DNA from: Paenibacillus thermotolerans
GTDB taxonomy: Bacteria; Bacillota; Bacilli; Paenibacillales; YIM-B00363
DNA: 64,000 nucleotides
Direction: 5' to 3'
NCBI RefSeq assembly: GCF_028745515.1
Contig: NZ_JAQZSG010000001.1
Location: 327,288 to 391,287, forward strand
Shown piece after piece: positions 45,094 to 52,620 of the stretch. The number at the start of each line of letters is the position of its first letter. The stretch's first letter is position 1. The notes beneath the pieces were generated by a model. That model was given only the letters and a program-made list of their open reading frames with translations. It was not told the DNA's origin and did not search any database. The position numbers and the translations under genes were made by a program.

Positions 45094-46032
45094 TTAATCT
45101 CTTAGCTTTCTGCCGGTCAACGCCAAGAAGAGCGCCTCTAGCGTCGGCTCATTCCGATGAACGGAGCGGATGACCGCGCCATGCTTCGAAAGAATGAACA
45201 GCACATCCTGCAGCACGAGCTGGGAGTCCGTCAAATACAGCTTCAACCGGTTGTCTTCCGGCTGTACGAAGCGGATTCTTGCATGGCGCTGCAGCTCTTC
45301 TACGCTGCCGGGCGTTGGCGGCTCGGAAAGCTCGATATCGAGCGTTTCCTCAAACCGGATTTGCTCCTGCAGCTCCTCTTGCGTCCCGCGAGCGATAAAT
45401 CGTCCGCGATCGACAATGCCGACGCGCGTCGAAATTGCCTCCACTTCTTCCATGTAGTGGCTTGTATAGATGATTGTAGAGCCGAGCCGGTTCAGTTCGA
45501 GCACGGATTGCAAAATATGATTTCTGGACTGCGGGTCGATGCCGACCGTCGGCTCATCCATCATAATCAGCTTCGGCCGATGGGCGATCGCGCAGGCGAT
45601 GTTCAGTCTCCGTTTCATGCCGCCGGAGAAGGAGTCCGGCCGATCGTGTCTGCGATCCTTCAAGCCTACGAATTCGAGCGCCTCTTCGGTCCTTTCCTTC
45701 AACTTCGCCCCGCGAAGACCGTACAGCCTTGCAAAGAACGAGACGTTCTCCGACGCAGACAATTCCGAATAAATCGCCAAATCCTGCGGAACGACGCCGA
45801 TGATCCGCTTGACCTCTCTCGGATGCTTGACGACCGACAAGCCGTCGACCAGCACCTCGCCCGAGTCGGGCCGGAGCAAACCGGATATAAGTCGGATCAC
45901 CGTGCTTTTTCCAGCTCCGTTAGGTCCGAGCAGACCGAAAATTTCCCCTTCTTCAATCGATAGGTTCATATGATCGACCGCCATGGTCGTGTCGTACCGT
46001 TTCACAACATCGTTCAACTGCAAGATCGGCAT
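45094..46032 (-). CDS. ABC exporter ATP-binding protein (DrrA-type)
   Basis: A 312-aa ATPase. Walker A GPNGAGKST, Q-loop VPQDLAIY, signature FSGGMKRRL (GGMKRR, as in DrrA-type exporters), Walker B LIMMDEPTVGID, and the H-loop in YTSHYMEE. The ~90-residue C-terminal extension is also typical of the drug-export branch. First gene of a three-gene operon, divergent from a histidine kinase/response regulator pair, the arrangement seen for YvfRS-YvfTU in B. subtilis. AAAGGA lies about 11 nt before the start at 46032. Confidence 0.93.
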   Translation of the reverse strand: MPILQLNDVVKRYDTTMAVDHMNLSIEEGEIFGLLGPNGAGKSTVIRLISGLLRPDSGEVLVDGLSVVKHPREVKRIIGVVPQDLAIYSELSASENVSFFARLYGLRGAKLKERTEEALEFVGLKDRRHDRPDSFSGGMKRRLNIACAIAHRPKLIMMDEPTVGIDPQSRNHILQSVLELNRLGSTIIYTSHYMEEVEAISTRVGIVDRGRFIARGTQEELQEQIRFEETLDIELSEPPTPGSVEELQRHARIRFVQPEDNRLKLYLTDSQLVLQDVLFILSKHGAVIRSVHRNEPTLEALFLALTGRKLRD

Positions 46033-46166
46033 CGCTGAGCACATCCTTTTTCCAAGTTTCCCGTTTATGAGATCATTGTAGCTTCCGGTGCGGCCTTTTT
46101 GACGTATATTGAGTCATTTTCGCAAGTGACCTAAGTCATAGCTTAAGCGGGTAAAGAAAAATATGC

Positions 46167-46172
46167 TATAAT
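46167..46172 (+). promoter_or_regulatory. Extended -10 promoter of the two-component genes
   Basis: TATAAT preceded by TGC (TGnTATAAT), with a weak TTAAGC -35 18 nt upstream. About 60 nt before the TTG start. Confidence 0.7.
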
Positions 46173-46233
46173 CTTTTTTGCGCGATTCGCAAGCCCCTGT
46201 CATTCCAGGCGAATCGTACGGAGGCGTACCGAT

Positions 46234-47400
46234 TTGAGAACTCTGCTATGGATTCGTTATACCCTGCTCATCTTAGCTTTCATCCTCGCATTATACCGGG
46301 GCAATATACATAATTACGAATGGTATACCGCCGCCGCACTGCTTTACCTTGCGGCAGCGCAAGCCTCCGACCGGCTGCTGCCGGTGTCGGCGCGCTGGCT
46401 CGGGCGAGCGGCCGAGCTATTTGCTTGCTTCTGGTTTGCTCACACCTATGCGGAATTCATGTATTTGCTCCCTTTCTCATTTGCCGTCTCTCTATTTGCT
46501 TCTCCCCCCGCCGCTGCGCGGGATTCGGATCGTACGGCAAATTTCATAGGATTGGCAATAGGCGCTGCCGTGTTCGAATCGTTTTCTTCCGTCTACGGTA
46601 CGGAAGGGTGCATTGCCATCATTACGCTTTACGCTTGCTTCATCGGATTGCTGTTTAAAGTGCGGCGATTGTCGATAGCGAACCGGGAAACCGGATTTTT
46701 ATTTGACGAGGTGCGCAAAAAAGCGTACGAGCTGGAGGAAGCCAAACAGCAAGCGGCGGATTTTGCAAGAAAAATCGAGAATGCGGCCCAGCTGGAAGAA
46801 CGCAACCGGATCGCCGTCGAGCTGCATGACGATTTGGGGCACCGCCTCATTCGAGCCAAGCTGATGCTGGAGGCCGCGGTGAACATTCATTCCGCTCAGC
46901 CGGATAAAAGCTTCGAGCTGATGTCGGCGGTGAAGGATCAGCTGCAGGACAGCATGGAAACGATGCGGCTGACGGTTCGCAAGTGGAAGCCGGACCGCTC
47001 CGCAGGACACCGGCAATTTTCCATTCACCGGCTGATGGAGGAAGCGGCCGACCGGTTCGGCATCGAGGTGACGGGCGACATGCGGGGCATGCCTTATCCG
47101 CTGTACCCGAGTGCGGAGGTCGCTCTGTTTCGCAACGCGCAGGAAGCCATTACGAACGCGATCCGTCACGGAGGCGCGACGACCGCCCGCATTACGCTCG
47201 AGTATTTGCCCGATTCGGTGCGCATGACCGTTTCGAACAACGGGGCCTTGCCTGATCAAGGAAAGGTCGACCGGCTCGGACTCGGCATTACCGGGATGAG
47301 AGAACGGGTATCTCTTTTGGGAGGAACGGCGGAAATCGTTGTCGGAGACGAATTCGCGCTCGTGACGACGATTCCGCTTCCGCATAACGAAGACAAATAG
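46234..47400 (+). CDS. NarL-family sensor histidine kinase
   Basis: A 388-aa membrane kinase. Five or so N-terminal helices (1-150) without a large external domain, a coiled linker (about 160-190), HisKA_3 dimerisation domain with the phospho-acceptor His in RIAVELHDDLGHRL, and a compact HATPase with EAITNAIRHG and GLGITGMRERV. Starts at TTG with GGAGG 9 nt upstream. A membrane-embedded sensor like LiaS, DesK and YvfT. Most likely controls the divergent ABC exporter. Confidence 0.93.
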   Translation: MRTLLWIRYTLLILAFILALYRGNIHNYEWYTAAALLYLAAAQASDRLLPVSARWLGRAAELFACFWFAHTYAEFMYLLPFSFAVSLFASPPAAARDSDRTANFIGLAIGAAVFESFSSVYGTEGCIAIITLYACFIGLLFKVRRLSIANRETGFLFDEVRKKAYELEEAKQQAADFARKIENAAQLEERNRIAVELHDDLGHRLIRAKLMLEAAVNIHSAQPDKSFELMSAVKDQLQDSMETMRLTVRKWKPDRSAGHRQFSIHRLMEEAADRFGIEVTGDMRGMPYPLYPSAEVALFRNAQEAITNAIRHGGATTARITLEYLPDSVRMTVSNNGALPDQGKVDRLGLGITGMRERVSLLGGTAEIVVGDEFALVTTIPLPHNEDK

Positions 47401-47441
47401 GCAAAGTTTGGCGGTACGTATAGGAAAGGGGAACAAGCGCT

Positions 47442-48101
47442 ATGATCTCATTATTAATTGTTGACGACGACATGCTCATTCGCGAAAGCCTCAAAATGAT
47501 TCTCGACCTGCAGCCTGACATTACAGTAGCCGGCGTTTGCGGCAACGGGCGGGAAGCGGCCGATTTCGTCCGCGCCGGCAACCCGCGGCCGGATGTCGTC
47601 CTGATGGATATTCGGATGCCGGAATGCGACGGTGTGGAAGGGACAAGGCTCATCAAAGAAATCGATCCGAACGTGAAAGTGCTTATTCTGACGACCTTCG
47701 ACGACGACGATATTCTCGTCCGGGCGCTGCGCTTCGGAGCAAACGGCTATTTGGTCAAAAACGTTTCCCCCGAGCGCATTGCGGAAGGAATTCGAACGGT
47801 GCATAACGGAAACATGGTGCTGCACAGCGACATAGCCAAGAAGCTCAGCGACATGCTGCAGCCGGCGCCGAAGACGACCGCCCCGGATTCCGTCGAATCG
47901 GCGTTCGCCGGCGCCGGACTGACGCCCGCCGAAATGAAGATCGTAGCGAAAATAGCGGACGGGCTGACCAACAAGGAAATTGCCGGAGAGCTGTTTTTAA
48001 GCGAAGGCACCGTTAAAAACTATATTACCGTCATTCTCGAAAAGCTCGCTTTGCGTGACCGCACGCAAATCGCCATACAATATTGGAAGCATCGTACATA
48101 A
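47442..48101 (+). CDS. NarL/LuxR-family response regulator
   Basis: A 219-aa regulator: receiver domain (1-120) with phosphorylation site Asp in VVLMDIRMPE, acidic DDD near the N-terminus and Lys in LVKNVSPE, and a LuxR helix-turn-helix (about 155-215) with LTPAEMKIVAKIADGLTNKEIA and SEGTVKNYITVILEKL. Downstream of its kinase by 41 nt with GGGG/GGAAC-type ribosome binding. Its target is expected to be the divergent ABC exporter operon. The linker between domains is unusually rich in Pro, Ala and Ser. Confidence 0.95.
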   Translation: MISLLIVDDDMLIRESLKMILDLQPDITVAGVCGNGREAADFVRAGNPRPDVVLMDIRMPECDGVEGTRLIKEIDPNVKVLILTTFDDDDILVRALRFGANGYLVKNVSPERIAEGIRTVHNGNMVLHSDIAKKLSDMLQPAPKTTAPDSVESAFAGAGLTPAEMKIVAKIADGLTNKEIAGELFLSEGTVKNYITVILEKLALRDRTQIAIQYWKHRT

Positions 48102-48130
48102 GCTTAGACATCACGAAGGGAGCGGCAGCA

Positions 48131-48760
48131 TTGGCATTTAAGGGATTTACTCCAGAAGATTTCAATGTATTTCATATTGCAGGCTTAGAGGAGCGGATGG
48201 CCGGCATCCGCGAACGGATTCAGCCGAAGTTTAGGGAGATCGCCGAGGAGCTGTCCGGCGATTTGACCGCGCTGGCAGGCAAAGAAATGTATCTGCATAT
48301 CGCCAAGCACGCCCGCCGCACCGTCAATCCGCCGGTCGATACGTGGCTGGCGTTCAGCCCGAACAAGCGAGGCTATAAGCAGTATCCGCACTTTCAAATC
48401 GGATTGTTCGACGACCGGGTGTTCATATGGCTGGCATGCATTTATGAGATAGCGGATAAAGCCGCGGTAGCGGATCGGCTGCTCGCAGGCATCGACCGGA
48501 TTCGGGATGCGCTGCCGGAGGACGCCCAGCTTTCGACCGACCATATGAAGAAAGGCGCAGGCGATGTAAGCGCCATGAACCGATCGGATTGGGAGTCCGC
48601 TTTGCACCGCTTCCGCAACGTGAAGAACGCGGAACTGCTCATCGGCAGGCAAATCGCCAAGGACGATCCTATCGTGCATGACGGCGAGCGGTTTATTGCG
48701 CTCGCCCGCGGGATGATGCGTCAGCTGGCGCCGATTTATAAGCTTGCGGCCGGTGAATAA
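48131..48760 (+). CDS. yktB: YktB family protein (DUF1054)
   Basis: A 209-aa protein of the UPF0637/DUF1054 family: FKGFTPEDFNVFHIAGLEERM at the start, KEMYLHIAKHARRTVNPPVDTWLAFSPN and YPHFQIGLFDDRVFIWL. Function unknown. The start is TTG at 48131 with GGGAG 8 nt upstream; the frame upstream of it overlaps the response regulator and is not coding. A terminator follows directly. Confidence 0.88.
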   Translation: MAFKGFTPEDFNVFHIAGLEERMAGIRERIQPKFREIAEELSGDLTALAGKEMYLHIAKHARRTVNPPVDTWLAFSPNKRGYKQYPHFQIGLFDDRVFIWLACIYEIADKAAVADRLLAGIDRIRDALPEDAQLSTDHMKKGAGDVSAMNRSDWESALHRFRNVKNAELLIGRQIAKDDPIVHDGERFIALARGMMRQLAPIYKLAAGE

Positions 48761-48764
48761 GAAG

Positions 48765-48811
48765 AGCAACCTCCCTTGTTTCGGTTAGAAACTTGGGAGG
48801 TTGCTTTTTTT
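48765..48811 (+). terminator. yktB terminator
   Basis: AGCAACCTCCC (48765-48775) pairs with GGGAGGTTGCT (48795-48805), inner TTTC/GAAA pairs, then a T-run. Confidence 0.94.
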
Positions 48812-48824
48812 CCGTTGCGTGAAA

Positions 48825-48940
48825 TTAGTCTGTGGGTGAAGGGAGCTTTAGCGGAATAAAGTTCCGTTCAAGGTGGCCGGTCATGCGGCGCGGATGGCTG
48901 CAACGGAACGAAGTTCCGCTGGAGGTAACTAATCTTTGGG
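48825..48940. repeat. Intergenic repeat family B, single copy
   Basis: Holds GCGGAATAAAGTTCCG (48851-48866), then TGCGGCGCGG (48883-48892) and GCAACGGAACGAAG (48900-48913). These recur, in inverse orientation and with similar order and spacing, in the tandem copies at 62869-63090. No ORF. Confidence 0.85.
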
Positions 48941-48959
48941 GAAACGAATCGGCAGGATT

Positions 48960-49023
48960 TTGACAAGTAACCACAGGGTTGCTAATCTTGACAAGTAACC
49001 ACAGGGTTGCATATACTCGATAT
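48960..49023 (+). promoter_or_regulatory. Duplicated 23-bp promoter element of arsR
   Basis: A 23-bp sequence beginning TTGACAAGTAACCACAG occurs at 48960-48982 and again at 48988-49010 (28-bp step). Each carries a -35 TTGACA, with -10 boxes TAATCT (48983-48988) and TATACT (49012-49017). The second promoter would start transcription at the ATG itself. Confidence 0.8.
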
Positions 49024-49302
49024 ATGAATTGGGATAAAAACGCTATTTTCAATGCACTTGGCGACTCTACCCGGCGGCTTATATTAGACGAACTATCCGA
49101 ACGCAACGAGTTGACGTTGTACGAACTTACGGCACGTCTCATTATGAAGCACCAGCTTTCCATTTCGCGGCAAGCGATAGCCAAACATCTTTCTACATTG
49201 GAAGATGCAGGGCTCGTAAAATCAGAACGAAAGGGGAAATTTCGAGTAATAATATTCAACAACGAGCCACTTAAAAATTTGCTGAAAGGATGGATCGAGT
49301 AA
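49024..49302 (+). CDS. ArsR-family winged-helix regulator, probably leaderless mRNA
   Basis: A 92-aa ArsR/SmtB-type regulator without metal-binding cysteines: IFNALGDSTRRLILDELSERNELTLYELT, recognition helix LSISRQAIAKHLSTLEDAGLV, wing ERKGKFRVIIFN. The start at 49024 is placed where the downstream -10 puts +1; no Shine-Dalgarno lies upstream. Two nucleotides separate it from the VOC gene, so the two are co-transcribed. The region is AT-richer than its neighbours, which suggests recent acquisition. Confidence 0.88.
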   Translation: MNWDKNAIFNALGDSTRRLILDELSERNELTLYELTARLIMKHQLSISRQAIAKHLSTLEDAGLVKSERKGKFRVIIFNNEPLKNLLKGWIE

Positions 49303-49303
49303 T

Positions 49304-49687
49304 ATGAAAATCATTGTTACAAGCATATTCGTTCAAGATCAAGACAAGGCATTGGAGTTTTATACAAAAACGCTGGGCTTTGTAAAAAAGCATGACGTTC
49401 CCGTGGGTGAATTTAGGTGGATAACTGTTGTTTCTCCCGATGATCAAGACGGTACCGAGCTTGTGCTCGAACCGAATGACCATCCTGCCGCCAAAGAGTA
49501 TCAAAAGAAAATATTTACGGACGGCATCCCGGCAACAATGTTTGGCGTTGCAGATATTAATAAAGAGTATAAACGGTTATTGGAAAACGGCGTGAAGTTT
49601 TCTATGGAGCCGACAACAATGGGCGAACTCACAATAGCTGTCTTAGACGATACATGCGGCAACCTTATTCAGATTATGCAAAAGTAA
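49304..49687 (+). CDS. VOC superfamily (glyoxalase-like) protein
   Basis: A 127-aa protein with the two beta-alpha-beta-beta-beta units of the vicinal oxygen chelate fold: SIFVQDQDKALEFYTKTLGFVKK, then ATMFGVADINKEYKRLLENGVKF and DTCGNLIQIMQK. Metal ligands of true glyoxalase I are not all evident, so it could be a bleomycin- or drug-binding type. Its partner is the ArsR regulator 2 nt upstream. A very strong terminator follows. Confidence 0.9.
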   Translation: MKIIVTSIFVQDQDKALEFYTKTLGFVKKHDVPVGEFRWITVVSPDDQDGTELVLEPNDHPAAKEYQKKIFTDGIPATMFGVADINKEYKRLLENGVKFSMEPTTMGELTIAVLDDTCGNLIQIMQK

Positions 49688-49700
49688 TATAATAATCAAA

Positions 49701-49745
49701 CCAAAGCAAAAGCCCCACCAACGGATGGTGGGGCTTTTGCTTTGG
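49701..49745 (+). terminator. arsR-VOC terminator
   Basis: A near-perfect 20-bp stem (CCAAAGCAAAAGCCCCACCA against its complement) with a 5-nt loop. It is symmetric enough to work in both directions. Confidence 0.93.
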
Positions 49746-49759
49746 TTGGCACTAATAGT

Positions 49760-49950
49760 AAGAAGGTAAAACTTCACTATTTAGATTCGGAAGACCATTT
49801 CCTGCAAAATAGCGCGGTCAAACTTCACTATATCACCGTTTCCTCGCCACTTTTCGATGATACCGTCACAATAAGGAAGTTTCACCTCACTATTTCGCTC
49901 CACGTGCCTCGTTTCTGCAAAATAGTGCGGTAAAACTTCACTATTGCCGA
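49760..49950. repeat. Intergenic repeat family C: four degenerate direct copies
   Basis: ACTTCACTAT-type cores at 49771, 49822, about 49886 and 49935 (steps of 51, 62 and 51 bp). Two copies are preceded by TGCAAAATAG.GCGGT. Region between convergent VOC and MFS genes. No ORF with coding character. Confidence 0.8.
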
Positions 49951-49965
49951 ACCCATCCTATTGAG

Positions 49966-51138
49966 CTACGCCGCGCTCCCGGCCCTTCGCTTGATCAGCG
50001 TCAAAAACTGTTGAAGCAGGAGAAGTCCTCCGATGCAGAATACAGCCCCAAGCAGAAACGGAAAGGCGGACTTAAGCTCGAACACGCCTCCCGCAATAAG
50101 CGGCCCGGCGATGCGGCCCAAGCTGTCCATGGACGAGTTCAGCCCGCCGGTAAGCCCCTGCCCCGCCGTTGTAGTCTGCGTGATCAGCGACGTCACGCAC
50201 GGGCGCAGCAGCGAGTTCCCGATCGAGAAGACGCATAAAAACAAAGACGTCGTCAAAAAATCGCGGGAAAACAGCAGCAGCACAAACCCGGCCGCCGAAA
50301 TGAGCAAGCCGGCCCGGATGAGCCCCGGCTCCGTCCCCTTCTTCGCGAACTTCCGCACGAACCCGCCTTGCATCAGCGCGCCGACAACCCCGCTGATCAG
50401 CATCATGTATCCGAACTGCTCCGGCGTCGCTCCGAACCGTTCCATACTAAAATATTGGAGCACCGATTCGAGACCCGCGAGCGTGAACGTCACAATGAAA
50501 GAGAGCACGAACAAATAACGGATCGGGCCTTCGAATGCGGTCCAGCGCGAAACCTTCTCCTTCGCCGCGTGTTTTCTGCGCTCCTCCGCAGACACCGATT
50601 CCGGGAGCGAAAACAATGCGAACAAGAAATTGACGAGCGCCACGCCGGAAGCGACGAAGAACGGGACCGCCGTTCCGAAATTGCTTAACGCTCCTCCAAT
50701 GCCCGGGCCGAAAATAAAGCCCAGTCCGATGGACATGCCGATCAGCCCCATCGACCTTGTCCGCTTTTCCTCCGACGTTATGTCGGCTATATAAGCGACG
50801 GCGCACGATGTCGCGGCGCCGGAAAAGATGCCGCCGAGAATGCGGGAAGCGTACATGAGCCCCAAATGTCCGGAAGACAAGCCGAAAAGCAAAAAGCTGA
50901 CGCTGAAGCCCGCGACGCCCATCAGCAGTACGGGCCTTCGGCCCAAACGGTCCGACAGCTCTCCCCAAAACGGAGACATCAAAAATGACGCCGCCGAATA
51001 CGCCGCAAGCATGACATACAAATGAAAGCGCTCGGCTCCCGAGCCGACGATCATCGCCGGCAGCACCGGGATAATAATCCCGAAGCCGAGAAAAATCGTA
51101 AATACCATAAATAAAATAATCGGCAACCGTTTATCCAC
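49966..51138 (-). CDS. MFS transporter, DHA1 (TetA/Bmr-like)
   Basis: A 390-aa, 12-helix transporter: LGFGIIIPVLPAMI in helix 1, the loop 2-3 motif GELSDRLGRRPVLL, and motif C in helix 5 (GLGFIFGPGIGGALSN), which marks drug/H+ antiporters. Probably exports a drug or metabolite; substrate unknown. The start is GTG at 51138 with GGGGGA upstream; an ATG five codons earlier has no good ribosome binding site. It is 41 nt downstream of a second, less similar MFS gene on the same strand. Confidence 0.9.
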   Translation of the reverse strand: MDKRLPIILFMVFTIFLGFGIIIPVLPAMIVGSGAERFHLYVMLAAYSAASFLMSPFWGELSDRLGRRPVLLMGVAGFSVSFLLFGLSSGHLGLMYASRILGGIFSGAATSCAVAYIADITSEEKRTRSMGLIGMSIGLGFIFGPGIGGALSNFGTAVPFFVASGVALVNFLFALFSLPESVSAEERRKHAAKEKVSRWTAFEGPIRYLFVLSFIVTFTLAGLESVLQYFSMERFGATPEQFGYMMLISGVVGALMQGGFVRKFAKKGTEPGLIRAGLLISAAGFVLLLFSRDFLTTSLFLCVFSIGNSLLRPCVTSLITQTTTAGQGLTGGLNSSMDSLGRIAGPLIAGGVFELKSAFPFLLGAVFCIGGLLLLQQFLTLIKRRAGSAA

Positions 51139-51179
51139 GTTGATCCCCCGCATCTCTCGAATCTCAGAAGTAACAACCT

Positions 51180-52424
51180 TTATCCTACCACATCCTTTTT
51201 GCGATAGGAAATGAACAGATGAAGAACGAACAGCGCCATGAGGACCGCTCCGCTAAGCAGGAACGGATACCGGTGGCCGAGCGTGTCCCACAGCTTCCCG
51301 GAGACGAGCGGGCCGATGACGAAGCCTGCTCCTTCAATCGTCAGGAAGAAGCCCCAAGCAGCCCCTCTCTTCCGTTCGGGAACGGCGGAAGCGACCAGCG
51401 CGTTCCACGCGGGGATGACCAGCGCATAACCGAACCCGACGGCGATGACGGCCGCATACAGCTCCGCTCTCCCGCCGATCGCGGCGAACCAAGTAGTCGC
51501 CGCGGCGGCGAGCGGTATGCCGATATGCAGAAACCATCTCGTTCCCCACCGGTCCGTCAGCCTTCCGACCGGAACGAGCAGCAGCAGCGTCGCCGCTCCG
51601 CCGATGATCAGAAACAAGCTGAATTCGTTGGGCGACAGCTTTAAATCTTCTCTGGCGTACAACGTAACGATCGGCGTCAATACGCCCAGCGCGAACGTCT
51701 GCAGGAACATCGCCGGATACAGCAGCCTGCTTACTTGAAGGGAACGGGAGAGCTCCTTGAAATAACCGGCGACTTTCGCGGTAACGGGCGCACCGTCCGC
51801 GGCTTTTCCCCCCGTCTTCTCAAGCCTCGGCGGTCTCTCCCTTGTTCCGGTTCTGTGCGGAAGAAAGAAGCATACGACAAATACGGCCGCGGTTAATCCG
51901 AGGATAATGGCATACGGGAGCGTAAAGGTGTGATCCTTAATGAACAGATTGATGACGACCGGCCCCGCCCCGGTGCCCGCCATCCACGCCGTATAAACGA
52001 CGCCGAGGATCGTGCCCTTCGCCTTCTCGCCCGCCACCTCCGTCGTTCCGGTCACTACGCTCGGCCATAGCGGAGAAGTTCCCGTTCCGAGCAGAAAGCA
52101 GCCGATGACCGCAAGCAGCGGAGTTCGTCCGAAGGCGAGCAGCGCCACACCGGCCAGCGTAATGCCGATTCCCGCCGTCATCGTCCAACGGTAGCCCGCC
52201 GTATCGATCAGCCAGCCGACGGGTCCCCTGAACAAATTGTCTCCTATGTATTGAAGCGAGAACGCCCAGCCGAGCGCAAACGCGGACATTCCGAGCGCCC
52301 CTTTCAAATACAGCGGCAGGACGGAGACGAGCAGCGCCCCTTTGACAAACTCGACGGAAAACATGATGAACAACAGCTCGAAAACAAACGGCGACCAAAT
52401 TCCCGAAAGCTTCGGAAAGCGCAT
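51180..52424 (-). CDS. MFS transporter
   Basis: A 414-aa, 12-helix transporter. FVKGALLVSVLPLYLKGALGMSA in helix 1, LIDTAGYRWTM after helix 2 and PVGRLTDRWGTRWFL after helix 8 are the repeated MFS loop motifs. Between helices 6 and 7 is a ~35-residue polar loop with Pro and Lys. GGGGGGAG stands before the ATG. Forms an operon with the following MFS gene and is divergent from speA; a link to amine export is possible but unproven. Confidence 0.9.
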   Translation of the reverse strand: MRFPKLSGIWSPFVFELLFIMFSVEFVKGALLVSVLPLYLKGALGMSAFALGWAFSLQYIGDNLFRGPVGWLIDTAGYRWTMTAGIGITLAGVALLAFGRTPLLAVIGCFLLGTGTSPLWPSVVTGTTEVAGEKAKGTILGVVYTAWMAGTGAGPVVINLFIKDHTFTLPYAIILGLTAAVFVVCFFLPHRTGTRERPPRLEKTGGKAADGAPVTAKVAGYFKELSRSLQVSRLLYPAMFLQTFALGVLTPIVTLYAREDLKLSPNEFSLFLIIGGAATLLLLVPVGRLTDRWGTRWFLHIGIPLAAAATTWFAAIGGRAELYAAVIAVGFGYALVIPAWNALVASAVPERKRGAAWGFFLTIEGAGFVIGPLVSGKLWDTLGHRYPFLLSGAVLMALFVLHLFISYRKKDVVG

Positions 52425-52537
52425 GTCTCTCCCCCCTTCTTTCCCCAGTTTGTTCCTTACTTTAGTTTCCTTGCCCGATCTTGATTATTTTCACCAACAT
52501 GAACAACACTATATTCGATTCCGCATTTAAATTATTG

Positions 52538-52565
52538 TTGAAACTGGCGCTAATTTTGCTATACT
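52538..52565 (+). promoter_or_regulatory. speA promoter
   Basis: TTGAAA (52538-52543), 16-nt spacer, extended -10 TGC-TATACT (52557-52565). Leader of about 50 nt. Confidence 0.8.
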
Positions 52566-52620
52566 CAAATCTATTGTTTGTTTCGATATCTCTTGTTACT
52601 CGAAAGGGGCGATTGTTCAT

